A stretch of DNA of 64,000 nt from Spartobacteria bacterium (GTDB lineage Bacteria; Verrucomicrobiota; Verrucomicrobiia; Chthoniobacterales; UBA10450), in contig PNAA01000041.1 in assembly GCA_003169975.1 (NCBI GenBank), forward strand, positions 657-64,656, written 5' to 3'. Position numbers and translations under genes: made by a program. Below are positions 9,163 through 17,686 of this stretch, in pieces. Position 1 is the stretch's first letter, and each line of letters begins with the position of its first letter. The notes under the pieces are model-generated. The model ran no database searches, was not told the origin of the DNA, and saw only the letters and a program-made list of their open reading frames with translations.

Positions 9163-11227
9163 AGAATTTTGTGCTGTTCCTGGCGTGCCGGCGCAGGAGA
9201 TCGCACGGGGAGAACTTACCACCGTAGCGGTCGCCAGCCGCTACCATTTCTTTGATCCCGAAATGGTCGGCGAAGCGCAATGGGCCGCCGCGCAGCGGCG
9301 CGAAGCCGGTCCCGAGGATCATGCCGTAGTCCGCATCCTCGGGTGAGGCGACAACCTTTTCCTCGAGACAACGCGCGGCTTCGTTCACCATCAGGAAGGC
9401 GAGGCGGAGGGCGAGATCTGTAGCCGCGATCGTCGATCCCGGCCGCCCCGAGGCGTCGCTTTTTCCCGGGCCGGGATGAACCATCCCGGCTACAGCTTCG
9501 TTAGGCGATTGCGCTTTGCCTTCGTACTTGTAAAAGCCGCTACCGGTTTTACGGCCGAGCATTTTCGCCTCCTGCATTCTTTGCAGGATCGCCGGCGGGC
9601 GGGCGCGAGCACCGAACGACTTCTCGAGCGTGGCCGCAATATCCACCGTGATGTCGATGCCGACCTCGTCGATCAAACGGATCGGCCCCATCGGCATCCC
9701 CCACTCCACCAGCGCGGCGTCGATTTCCTTCGCGGCGACGCCTAGCTCGAAGAGCTCCGCGGCTTCAAGCAGATAGGGAAAAAGGACACGGTTAACGAGA
9801 AACCCAGGGCTGTCCCTAACGACCACCGGCCGCTTGCCGATCTGGCGGGCGAAAGCGAGCGCACGCTCTTTGGTTTCAGTGGAAGTTTGCTCGCCGATGA
9901 CAACTTCGATCAATTTCATCCGGCTGACCGGATTGAAAAAATGAAGGCCGATGACGCGCTGCGGATGCTTCGTTTCGGCAGCGAGATCGCTGATCGAGAG
10001 CGCGGAGGTGTTCGTCGCGAGAATGTCGGTGTCGTCGATTTTTGAATCGAGATCGTGGAAGATCGTCTTCTTGATCTCCAGTTTTTCAGAGGCCGCTTCG
10101 ATCACGATCTGCACGTCGCGCATCGGGCCAGGATTGGCCGAGGCGACAATGCGCGAGCGACCTTCCTTCGCCTTTTCTTCGCTCATCAAACCGCGTTTGA
10201 CCGCTTCGCCGTAGGTTTTCTCGATATTGGCGAGGCCGCGATCGAGCAATTCGATGCTGACGTCGCGCAGGATAACGGTCACTCCGCGCGCGCTGAGCCA
10301 TTGCGCGATGCCGGCGCCCATCACGCCCGCGCCGATGACGGCGGCATGCACAACTTTTTCGGCGGGCGCCTTGCTCGTCCCTTTGCGATAGCGATCGGCG
10401 AGGAAAAAGTTGCGGATCAAGTTGCGGGTCGATTCCGTTTCGCCCAGCTCGACGATGGCGTCGAGTTCGCGCCCGAGCGATTCATCGATCGAACTCGTCA
10501 GGCTGCGATTGATGATGTCGGCCGCCCGGCCGGGGGCCGGGTTTTGGCTGTGCGGCGCGGCGATTGGCTCTGGACGTGCGGAAGCAAGTCCCTCCGGGCG
10601 CTTGCCCGCTTGCAGCTGGGCGCGCGCGGCCTCGAGCAATTTCTCGGGCGGCACCACTTCGTCGACCAGGCCAAGTTTCAACGCCTCCTGCGCAGGATAG
10701 AGTTTGCCCTCGAGAATGACCTCCGCCGCCTTTTCCGTTCCGACGAGTCGCGGCAGGCGCGTCGCTCCGCCCCAGGCGGGGACCAAACCCAGCGTCGTCT
10801 CCGGCAACCCGATGCGCGTGGCGGGCGCATCCGACGCGATTCGGTAATCGCAGGCGAGCGTCACCTCATAACCCCCGCCCGCGCAGGCACCGTGGATCGC
10901 CGCAACGGTTGGGATTTTCAACGCGGCGAGGCGGCCAAAAATGCGCTGGCCTTCCGCAATAAACGCGCGCATCTCGCCGCTCGCCGCCTGCCGCAGCAAG
11001 GTCTGTAAATCGGCCCCGGCGATGAAGATCGATTTCTTGGCGGACGCCACAATCACGCCTTTAACCGCGCTTTCTTTCTCGATGAAATCGAGATGCGCGC
11101 TCAGTTCTCGCAACGCATCGGCGTCGAAGATGTTCGCGCCCGAATCCGGCCGATCGAAGGTCAGCAGACAGACGCCGTCAGCACAAATTTCACGCCGGAT
11201 CAAAGGCGCCACAGAAGAAGAAGCCAT
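9146..11227 (-). CDS. FadB/FadJ-type enoyl-CoA hydratase/3-hydroxyacyl-CoA dehydrogenase
   Basis: A bifunctional beta-oxidation protein of about 693 residues. The N-terminal crotonase domain has AAIHGACAGGGYEVTLACDY and an ETTLGLVPAWGG loop. The NAD-binding domain starts at AAVIGAGVMGAGIA, followed by the 3-hydroxyacyl-CoA dehydrogenase C-terminal domains (HFFNPVSRMKLIEVV). It hydrates enoyl-CoA and oxidises the 3-hydroxyacyl product. I prefer ATG at 11227 (MASSSVAPL); a TTG at 11263 would add 12 residues. A palindromic element (9419-9494) is inserted in frame near the C-terminus and adds a Gly/Pro/Ser-rich loop. Confidence 0.87.
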   Translation of the reverse strand: MASSSVAPLIRREICADGVCLLTFDRPDSGANIFDADALRELSAHLDFIEKESAVKGVIVASAKKSIFIAGADLQTLLRQAASGEMRAFIAEGQRIFGRLAALKIPTVAAIHGACAGGGYEVTLACDYRIASDAPATRIGLPETTLGLVPAWGGATRLPRLVGTEKAAEVILEGKLYPAQEALKLGLVDEVVPPEKLLEAARAQLQAGKRPEGLASARPEPIAAPHSQNPAPGRAADIINRSLTSSIDESLGRELDAIVELGETESTRNLIRNFFLADRYRKGTSKAPAEKVVHAAVIGAGVMGAGIAQWLSARGVTVILRDVSIELLDRGLANIEKTYGEAVKRGLMSEEKAKEGRSRIVASANPGPMRDVQIVIEAASEKLEIKKTIFHDLDSKIDDTDILATNTSALSISDLAAETKHPQRVIGLHFFNPVSRMKLIEVVIGEQTSTETKERALAFARQIGKRPVVVRDSPGFLVNRVLFPYLLEAAELFELGVAAKEIDAALVEWGMPMGPIRLIDEVGIDITVDIAATLEKSFGARARPPAILQRMQEAKMLGRKTGSGFYKYEGKAQSPNEAVAGMVHPGPGKSDASGRPGSTIAATDLALRLAFLMVNEAARCLEEKVVASPEDADYGMILGTGFAPLRGGPLRFADHFGIKEMVAAGDRYGGKFSPCDLLRRHARNSTKFYEVAA
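9419..9494. repeat. GTAG-type REPIN-like element inside a coding region
   Basis: 76 bases with perfect ends TGTAGCC/GGCTACA. Each arm is itself a hairpin: GCGATCGTCGATCCCGG on one side and CCGGGATGAACCATCCCGG on the other. It lies wholly within the FadB/FadJ-type reading frame without breaking it. Its closest relative in the window is at 39189-39268, also inside a gene. Confidence 0.8.
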
Positions 11228-11264
11228 CAGCTTTAAGTTTGGCCGGTTTCGCGGAAAATCCAAG

Positions 11265-11384
11265 CCTCGATGGAGAACGGAAAGGATCTACGGGATTAAA
11301 CAGAATGTTCACGATGCGAGTCCCGCCACCACTCCATAATCTTGTGAATCTCATGAATCCTGTTAATCCTGTCTGTGCCTAACC
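11265..11384. other. mgtE upstream region with ACAGGATTAACAGGATT-type repeat
   Basis: The region between the FadB/FadJ-type gene and mgtE holds AATCCTGTTAATCCTGTCT just before mgtE, and a diverged inverted partner (GGATCTACGGGATTAAACAG) near 11284. This looks like a small dispersed repeat. I searched by eye for the helices of an Mg-sensing M-box leader and could not recognise them. Confidence 0.35.
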
Positions 11385-12788
11385 ATGGTCGGTCGGATTC
11401 TACAGCCCGAGATTCAGAGCCTGATCAACGCGCGGAATTTCACCGCGCTACGCGAACTCTTCTCCGAGATGCCACCGGCGGACGTGGCCGAGATCATTCT
11501 CGACCTGCCGGAAGACGAACAGGTGATCATCTTCCGCATCCTGCCGCACGCGCTCGCAGCGGACGTTTTTGAATACCTCGGCGTCGATGTCGAGGCCCAA
11601 CAAAAACTGCTCCGCGGGATGGCTCATGAGCAGGTCGTTTCGATCCTCAACGAAATGTCGCCGGACGATCGCACGGCGTTACTCGAAGAATTGCCGAGCG
11701 CCGCCGCACGCCAGCTCATCCGCCTGCTGACGCCGGAGGAACGACGGGTCGCGCAGGCATTGCTCGGTTATCCGGAGGGCAGTGTCGGACGCTTGATGAC
11801 GCCGGACCTGGTCGCGGCCGACGCCAGTTGGACGGTCAAGGAAGTGCTCGATTACATTCGCGAGCACGGCCAGGACTCGGAGACGTTGAATGTCATCTAC
11901 GTCGTCGACGACCGGGGAAAGTTGATCGACGACATTCGGATTCGCGAGTTCCTCCTCAAGCCGCTGGCCGCAAAAGTGAGCGATCTGATGGATGAGAACT
12001 TCATCGCTCTGAACGTGACCGATTCGCAGGAGGAAGCGGTCAACGTCTTCCGCAAATATGATCGGACCGCGCTGCCCGTGGTCGATTCCACCGGGGTGCT
12101 GGTGGGTGTGGTGACGATCGACGACATGCTCGACGTCGCGGAAGAGGAAGCGACCGAGGACATCCAGAAATTCGGCGGCATGGAAGCGTTGGATGAGCCT
12201 TACATGCGCATCCCGCTCTGGCGGATGGTGCGCAAGCGGGCGGGTTGGCTGGTCATTCTGTTTCTCGGCGAAATGCTGACTGCGACGGCGATGGCGAACT
12301 ACCAGGATGAGATCGCGAAAGCGGTCGTGCTGGCGCTCTTCCTGCCGTTGATCATCTCGAGCGGCGGCAACTCCGGCTCGCAGGCGTCGACCTTGATCAT
12401 CCGCGCGATGGCCTTGGGCGAGGTGACGTTGCGCGACTGGTGGCGGGTGGCCAGCCGGGAATTACAGACCGGCTTGTCGTTAGGCTTGATCCTCGGGGTG
12501 ATCGGCGCGGTGCGGGTCGCCGTCTGGTCGATTCTCGGGGAGCAATATTTTCATCGCAGTCTTTACGGACCGCATTGGCCGCTCGTCGCCATGACCGTCG
12601 GCGCGGCCCTCGTAGGGGTGGTGCTATGGGGCTCTCTCGCGGGCTCCATGTTGCCCTTTCTTTTGCGGCGACTCGGCGCCGATCCGGCGACTTCCTCGGC
12701 GCCCTTCGTCGCCACCCTGGTCGATGTCACCGGGCTGATCATTTACTTCAGCATCGCGCTCCTCATCATGCGGGGCGCGATGTTGTGA
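11385..12788 (+). CDS. mgtE: magnesium transporter MgtE
   Basis: A 467-residue protein with MgtE order. The N-terminal superhelical MgtE_N domain covers residues 1-125, two CBS domains about 130-260 (VSDLMDENFIAL, LVGVVTIDDM), and five membrane helices 285-467. The signature LPLIISSGGNSGSQASTLII lines the pore. MgtE forms a homodimeric Mg2+ channel whose cytosolic domains close it when internal Mg2+ is high. A CGTTAGGC copy encodes SLG in a membrane helix (12478). Confidence 0.95.
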   Translation: MVGRILQPEIQSLINARNFTALRELFSEMPPADVAEIILDLPEDEQVIIFRILPHALAADVFEYLGVDVEAQQKLLRGMAHEQVVSILNEMSPDDRTALLEELPSAAARQLIRLLTPEERRVAQALLGYPEGSVGRLMTPDLVAADASWTVKEVLDYIREHGQDSETLNVIYVVDDRGKLIDDIRIREFLLKPLAAKVSDLMDENFIALNVTDSQEEAVNVFRKYDRTALPVVDSTGVLVGVVTIDDMLDVAEEEATEDIQKFGGMEALDEPYMRIPLWRMVRKRAGWLVILFLGEMLTATAMANYQDEIAKAVVLALFLPLIISSGGNSGSQASTLIIRAMALGEVTLRDWWRVASRELQTGLSLGLILGVIGAVRVAVWSILGEQYFHRSLYGPHWPLVAMTVGAALVGVVLWGSLAGSMLPFLLRRLGADPATSSAPFVATLVDVTGLIIYFSIALLIMRGAML

Positions 12789-12803
12789 TCCCGGCAACCT
12801 TCG

Positions 12804-13850
12804 TTAGGCGCGGTCGTTGATCGCGACCCATTCACCGCGCGCGCGCGAGTCGGCCACTGCCTGCACGACGCGCATGTAACGCACGCCATCCTCGAAATCC
12901 GGATGCGGATTAATACGACCCCGCGACTTCACCGCCGCGATGAAGTCATCCTCGACATGCCAGTTGGTTTCCAAGTCGGGGGTCAACTCGACGACGTGCA
13001 GGGCGCGATCGCCAATCTGGCCGGCGTGAACGACGTCGGCGCCGAAATCGTAGGTGAGCGTGCCGAGGTCGCCGTAAACCTCCAACCGGTCCGCCGGCGC
13101 GTGCGCGTCGACGCCGCTGAATTCGAGGACGCCTTCCATCCCATTGGCGAAAGTGCAAAGGACGGTAAGCAGGTCAGGAATGATCACTTCGTAACCTTGC
13201 CGCATCGGCTGCAGAATCCTGCCGCGCGCGAAGACGCCAGTGATCTCGCCGAACCAGTGCTGCAAGACCTCGACGTAGATCCCGAGTGTGAGCGTGTTGA
13301 GGCCGCTCATTTCCACGCGTTGCCGCCAGTGCGCAGGCGCATCGGGGTCGAGAAAGGCGCTGTCGAGACTCTGAAGGCGCAAGTGGTACGGCCGGCCGAG
13401 AGTTTTCTCCGCGAGTAATTTTTGCACGAGCAGATCCCCGCGCATTCCGTGGGGTGGCGGGCAAAGCATCGTCACCAGCTCGGGAAAACGGCGCGAGACC
13501 GAGAGCATTTCCTCCGCCTCGGCCAGATCCATCGCCATGCGCGCCTGACAAAAAACGTGTTTCCCCGCCTCGAGCGCCGAAACCGTAACCGCGGAATGCA
13601 TGTAGGGCGGCGTCCCGATCCAAATAATGTCGAGATCGGCCATGCCCAGCAATTCCGCCCAGTTCTGCATCGGCGTGGCGTGCGGCGCGTTCTCGCGGCA
13701 GAACTTCTCCGCGCTTTCGTAGGACGAATTGCAAACCGCGACCAGCTCGACGTCCGGCTGGCGTTGCAGTGCCGGCAAGTGGCGCCGGCGCACGACTTCT
13801 CCTGCCCCGACAATGCCGAGCCGCAGCTTGTGATTCGTTTTGTGACTCAT
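12804..13850 (-). CDS. Gfo/Idh/MocA-family oxidoreductase
   Basis: This 348-residue NAD(P)-dependent oxidoreductase has an N-terminal Rossmann fold (RLGIVGAGEVV) and a C-terminal alpha/beta domain. The usual EKP motif, whose lysine is catalytic, is replaced here by GKHVFCQARMA, so the chemistry may differ from sugar dehydrogenases or be lost. I chose ATG at 13850 (MSHKTNHK); an upstream TTG at 13919 would start inside a tandem duplication. Convergent with mgtE; its TAA stop lies in a CGTTAGGC copy. Confidence 0.82.
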   Translation of the reverse strand: MSHKTNHKLRLGIVGAGEVVRRRHLPALQRQPDVELVAVCNSSYESAEKFCRENAPHATPMQNWAELLGMADLDIIWIGTPPYMHSAVTVSALEAGKHVFCQARMAMDLAEAEEMLSVSRRFPELVTMLCPPPHGMRGDLLVQKLLAEKTLGRPYHLRLQSLDSAFLDPDAPAHWRQRVEMSGLNTLTLGIYVEVLQHWFGEITGVFARGRILQPMRQGYEVIIPDLLTVLCTFANGMEGVLEFSGVDAHAPADRLEVYGDLGTLTYDFGADVVHAGQIGDRALHVVELTPDLETNWHVEDDFIAAVKSRGRINPHPDFEDGVRYMRVVQAVADSRARGEWVAINDRA

Positions 13851-13917
13851 AAGAAGGTCCCGGACCGCGCGAAATCCGGGGAGAAGCGTATTTGACCACG
13901 GTTGGCGGCCGCTGTTC

Positions 13918-13963
13918 AACTCCGAATGCTTTCGCGAGTGAACTCCGAATGCTTTCGCGAGTA
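13918..13963 (+). repeat. 23-bp tandem duplication
   Basis: Two adjacent copies of AACTCCGAATGCTTTCGCGAGT differing only at the last base. They lie between the MocA-type gene and rpmB. Confidence 0.85.
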
Positions 13964-14022
13964 AGAATCGCTTGACCGCTCTGGCGACCGACGGCAGCTT
14001 ACGCCCCTCTCAAAACCGGATT

Positions 14023-14292
14023 ATGTCAAAAGTTTGCAGCATCACTGGATCGAAACCTTCTCGCGGCAGCGTGATCCACCGTCGCGGCATGGCCAAGAAG
14101 AAAGGCGGCGTGGGCCGCCACGTGACCAAAAACGTGCCGCGCACCTTTCAACCCAATCTGCGCGAACAACGGATCTGGGTCGCGGAGCTGAAGAAATTCG
14201 TGCGCGTGAAAACAACCGCGCGCGGCTTGAAGACGATCAATAAAAACGGCGCCTACGCGACGTTGAAAAAAGCCGGGCTGATCGCGGCTTAG
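14023..14292 (+). CDS. rpmB: 50S ribosomal protein L28
   Basis: An 89-residue basic protein starting MSKVCSITGSKPSRG. GNxVSHA-type sequence is replaced by GSVIHRRGMAKKKGG, and the C-terminal half (NLREQRIWV, VRVKTTARGLKTINKNG) is standard L28. It lies on the 50S surface near the E site. ATG at 14023 matches the family start. Its last four bases overlap the stop of the convergent unknown gene. Confidence 0.93.
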   Translation: MSKVCSITGSKPSRGSVIHRRGMAKKKGGVGRHVTKNVPRTFQPNLREQRIWVAELKKFVRVKTTARGLKTINKNGAYATLKKAGLIAA

Positions 14293-15866
14293 TCCGCGCC
14301 CGGGGCGTTCTCCGCCGGGGTTGAAACTTCGGGTGCGCCATCTGGCGTAATCTCCGCCACCGCCGGCGGCGCCGCTTCTCCCTCCAGCACTGCGTCCCCT
14401 TCGCGCGCAATCTCCGCGGGATGTTCCTCCGCCGAGGGCGCCTCGCTTGCCTCGGTCGCGTTCTTCGAATCGTTAGGTGAAGCCAGGCTTTCCGCGATCC
14501 CGTTAGGCGCATCGGAACGGGCCTGCGCTTGAGCCCTCGGCGGCGGAGCCTTGGTTCGCGTCAGGTCGAGCGAACCGTCGTTGAATTCGATCACGTGCCC
14601 TTCGCTGATCAGCCAGTGCAGATCGGAGGCGAGCGCCAGTTTCCTCTTCTCGCCGCCCTTCGGTTCCCCGGCGGCGTCATCCGGCAATTTCTCCAGTAAC
14701 TGATTGCGATTTATCCTCGGGTTGGCGGTCAGCGCCGCGAGAATGGCCGCCACGGTCGAGGAGACGGAGGAGCTGTCGTGGCTGAAGGGCCGCGCGCGGA
14801 TGGGCGAGACGAAGAGCATCGCCTTGCGATGCCGGAAAATGTGCAGTCCGCCCTGGCGAAAAGCGCCAATCAATTCCTGCATCATCTTCGAAGGCGAGCG
14901 AGCTTCCTGGGCCCAGGCGTCCTCGATCGCCCGACCTAACGAGCGATCGGCCAGTCGGCGACTAACGACGCCGTCGAGCGTCAATTCCGCGCTGTGACGG
15001 AGCAGGCCGGGAAGATACGTCTGGCGAAAATGGCGTTCGGTGTCCGCCGCATTGTGGAAGGTGATCGGCGGCTCCTCCTGCAAAGTCACATAAGTGGTCA
15101 CTTGGCGCGCTTCCTCCTTCCAGCGTTCGACCGCCTCGGGGTTGGTCACGATCTCGATCTGCCGCTGGTAATCTTGAAAACTCATCCGCCGGCTGAAGCG
15201 CTGTTCGTAGAGATTGCGCAGTTGCGGCTGATAAGCGTGATGGTTGGTCGGGCCTAACAAGACCCCGCTCAAGCGGCAGCGCGCGACGGAAGTGAAATTG
15301 CCCTTGATCGGGTCGGACTGCGTCACCTCGGTGCGATAAAAGTGATCCTTTTCGTTGAGGAACGCGCCGTTCTCCAGCACCCGCTGGTCACTCGCGATCG
15401 GCCCGTTTTCGCCGAGCTGAAAAAGTGCGGCCGTTTCTGCTTTCAAACGCACATCATAGCGCTCCGGTTTCTCGAGAAACATTCGCGCCAGCGAAAAGAC
15501 CGAGTAGGCGAGATGGCTCGCCTTGATTTGCGCGAGGACATTCTCCAGCACCCGCGCATCCGGCACAAAGCGCACTTCGACGGCCGGCGCGGGCGGGGCC
15601 GGTTCCTCCGGTCTCCGGGCCTCGGGCGGCCGCTGACCCGCCGGCCGGCGGGCGCGCTCACGCGGGCCGCGTCCGCTTTCTTTCCCTCGGGTCGGCCGCG
15701 GGCCGCGCTCGCCCCGCCGATCCGGACCGCGACGGTCGCGTTGACCGACCGCAGGAGCCTCGTCGCCGGCAAAATGGGCATAGAGATTTTCGTTAGGCGT
15801 TTCCTTCACCCAAGCGGGCAGAAACTTCAGATCCAAAAGATCCGGCACGTCGTTTTCCTCGGCCAT
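14289..15866 (-). CDS. conserved protein of unknown function with RG-rich segment
   Basis: The product is about 525 residues from ATG at 15866 (MAEENDVPDLLDLKFLPAW). A 60-residue Arg/Gly/Pro-rich segment (about 40-100) looks disordered and nucleic-acid binding. It is followed by a folded region of about 350 residues that I cannot assign, then an acidic Ala/Glu/Pro-rich tail. FRHRKAMLFVSPIRARPF and a later segment suggestive of a winged helix (NRNQLLEKLPDD, LHWLISEGHVIEF) hint at RNA or DNA contact. It is convergent with rpmB, overlapping by 4 bases. Confidence 0.75.
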   Translation of the reverse strand: MAEENDVPDLLDLKFLPAWVKETPNENLYAHFAGDEAPAVGQRDRRGPDRRGERGPRPTRGKESGRGPRERARRPAGQRPPEARRPEEPAPPAPAVEVRFVPDARVLENVLAQIKASHLAYSVFSLARMFLEKPERYDVRLKAETAALFQLGENGPIASDQRVLENGAFLNEKDHFYRTEVTQSDPIKGNFTSVARCRLSGVLLGPTNHHAYQPQLRNLYEQRFSRRMSFQDYQRQIEIVTNPEAVERWKEEARQVTTYVTLQEEPPITFHNAADTERHFRQTYLPGLLRHSAELTLDGVVSRRLADRSLGRAIEDAWAQEARSPSKMMQELIGAFRQGGLHIFRHRKAMLFVSPIRARPFSHDSSSVSSTVAAILAALTANPRINRNQLLEKLPDDAAGEPKGGEKRKLALASDLHWLISEGHVIEFNDGSLDLTRTKAPPPRAQAQARSDAPNGIAESLASPNDSKNATEASEAPSAEEHPAEIAREGDAVLEGEAAPPAVAEITPDGAPEVSTPAENAPGAD

Positions 15867-16040
15867 CAGAGTCTGTACGCGAAGGCGGACGGTTGTAAAA
15901 TCCGCGGCGCGATTTGCCGGCTCAAGCCAGCTTCGTTGCGCAAAATAAATTGACAACGAATCCAATTAATTTAGTTGCCAACGTGTCGCGACGCCTTTAA
16001 GCCGTCACCCTACAGAATCGAACCAAGGAGAATAATTTGT

Positions 16041-16289
16041 ATGTCGGATAAACCGATCGAAGAAAAAGTGAAGGATATCATCGTCGAGCAACTGGGCGTG
16101 AATCCGGAGCAGGTGACCCCAAATGCCTCGTTCATCGAGGACCTGGGAGCGGACTCGCTCGACATCGTCGAGTTGGTGATGGCCTTTGAAGAGGAATTTT
16201 CGGTGGAAGTGCCCGATGAAGACGCGGAGAAACTGCAGACCGTCGGCGACGTAGTGAAGTACATCGAGGACAAGGCCGCCAAAGAATAA
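16041..16289 (+). CDS. acpP: acyl carrier protein
   Basis: An 82-residue acidic protein. [11 protein letters not shown] contains the phosphopantetheine-accepting serine at residue 39. It carries growing acyl chains in type II fatty acid synthesis. ATG at 16041 follows AAGGAG (16025-16030) at a good distance. The upstream region is AT-rich and has TTGACA at 15950-15955, a possible -35, but no clear -10. A strong hairpin terminator follows the gene. No fab genes are adjacent in this window. Confidence 0.96.
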   Translation: MSDKPIEEKVKDIIVEQLGVNPEQVTPNASFIEDLGADSLDIVELVMAFEEEFSVEVPDEDAEKLQTVGDVVKYIEDKAAKE

Positions 16290-16331
16290 GGCCGCTCCGC
16301 TGTCTGTCAGCGTGCTTGTCAACGCAACTTG

Positions 16332-16356
16332 AAACACGGCCTCGGCCGTGTTTTTT
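16332..16356 (+). terminator. intrinsic terminator after acpP
   Basis: AAACACGGCC and GGCCGTGTTT form a 10-bp stem with a two-base spacer, running into a T tract that ends at 16356. It lies 43 bases past the acpP stop. Confidence 0.88.
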
Positions 16357-16401
16357 GTTGCGTGCTTTGCAGAGCGCCGTCCCCCGAGAGAGAATACCCG
16401 C

Positions 16402-17523
16402 GTGAACCTCCTTTGGTTGAGCGCCCCCGTTTTTGATCTCGGGCGCTACCACATCTCCCTCCTCGGGATCGCCGCTTTCATCGGACTAATGGCGCTCGGG
16501 CTGATCTCCGCCAAAGCCCTCCAGAGCGCGGTCGTGCGGCGTTTCCTTAGCCGTTTCAAGCTCGACACCAACTTCGTCGCGATCATCACGACGATTCTCA
16601 GTCTCGCCGCGCTCGTTTTTTTCTTCGTTAGCGCGATTGACGGTCTCGGCATTCCCCTCGCCTGGAGCGACCCGCTGCCCGGAATCCCGATCAGTCTCCT
16701 CCAGCTTTTCCTGCTCGTCGGCCTCCTCATCCTGGTCTTCTGGCTCTCCTCGCGCACGAAACGCTTTCTCTTTAATCGCTTCCTCGTCCACAGCGGCCTC
16801 GATCGCTCGCTCCAGTACGCGATCTCGCAAATCGCTTCCAACGTTGTCCTCGTCGTCGGCATTTTCATCGTCCTGCAAAACACCGGCATTCATCTCGAAG
16901 CGCTCACCGTCTTCGCCGGCGCGGTCGGGGTCGGCATCGGCTTCGGTCTGCAAAATATCACGAGCAATTTCATCAGCGGTCTCGTCATTCTGGCGGAGCG
17001 GCCGATTGCGATCGGTGACCGCGTGGAAGTCGCCGGCGTCACCGGTCAGGTGCAGAAAATTCGCGCGCGCTGCACCGTGGTGGTGACGAATGACAACATC
17101 ACCACCATCGTGCCTAACCAGAAGTTTATCGATTCGCCGGTGACGAACTGGACTTATGGCGATCCCCGGGTGCGCTTCCGGATTCCAGTCGGGGTGGCCT
17201 ATGGAAGCGACGTGGAAAAGGTTCGCCGGACGTTGATCGAGGCGGGGGAGGAAGATCCGCATGTCCTGGAGGACCCGGCGCCGAGCGTTTTCTTCGCCGG
17301 GTTTGGCGACAGCTCGCTCAACTTCGAGCTCGTCGTCTGGAGCAACGAGATGAGCAATCGGCCCAATCGGTTTCGCAGCGACCTGAATTTCGCGATTCAT
17401 CGGAAGCTCGGCGCAGCCGGGATCGAAATCCCGTACCCGCAGCGCGATCTCCACGTTAAGAGCGGTGTTTTGAAGGTGGATTCCGCACCGGGCAAGCCCG
17501 CGGCAATGACACGGTCGGAATGA
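16402..17523 (+). CDS. MscS-family mechanosensitive channel
   Basis: This 373-residue protein has four or so membrane helices, a pore helix rich in Gly/Ala (FAGAVGVGIGFGLQNITSNF, about residue 172) and a C-terminal beta/alpha vestibule (GDRVEVAGVTGQVQKI, IVPNQKFIDSPVTNW). MscS-type channels release solutes on hypo-osmotic shock. I chose GTG at 16402 because earlier in-frame codons fall in the acpP terminator, and GAGAG precedes it. Confidence 0.88.
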   Translation: MNLLWLSAPVFDLGRYHISLLGIAAFIGLMALGLISAKALQSAVVRRFLSRFKLDTNFVAIITTILSLAALVFFFVSAIDGLGIPLAWSDPLPGIPISLLQLFLLVGLLILVFWLSSRTKRFLFNRFLVHSGLDRSLQYAISQIASNVVLVVGIFIVLQNTGIHLEALTVFAGAVGVGIGFGLQNITSNFISGLVILAERPIAIGDRVEVAGVTGQVQKIRARCTVVVTNDNITTIVPNQKFIDSPVTNWTYGDPRVRFRIPVGVAYGSDVEKVRRTLIEAGEEDPHVLEDPAPSVFFAGFGDSSLNFELVVWSNEMSNRPNRFRSDLNFAIHRKLGAAGIEIPYPQRDLHVKSGVLKVDSAPGKPAAMTRSE

Positions 17524-17686
17524 CGAAATCCGAGACAAGCGCCGCTCTGCTCTTGAAATTTCGCGCACTCTTGCTACTGGACATATTCGTATCGGCGCTC
17601 CCATCCTCTCTTCACGACAGCTAAAACACGGGCCATCCGGCACTTCCGTCCGGATTCCGCAGGGCTTTGCCACGATTGTCACCCAG

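Noticed and set aside
11265-11384. Possible M-box (Mg2+) riboswitch before mgtE
   Set aside because: No conserved M-box helices could be recognised; the sequence looks like a short dispersed repeat.
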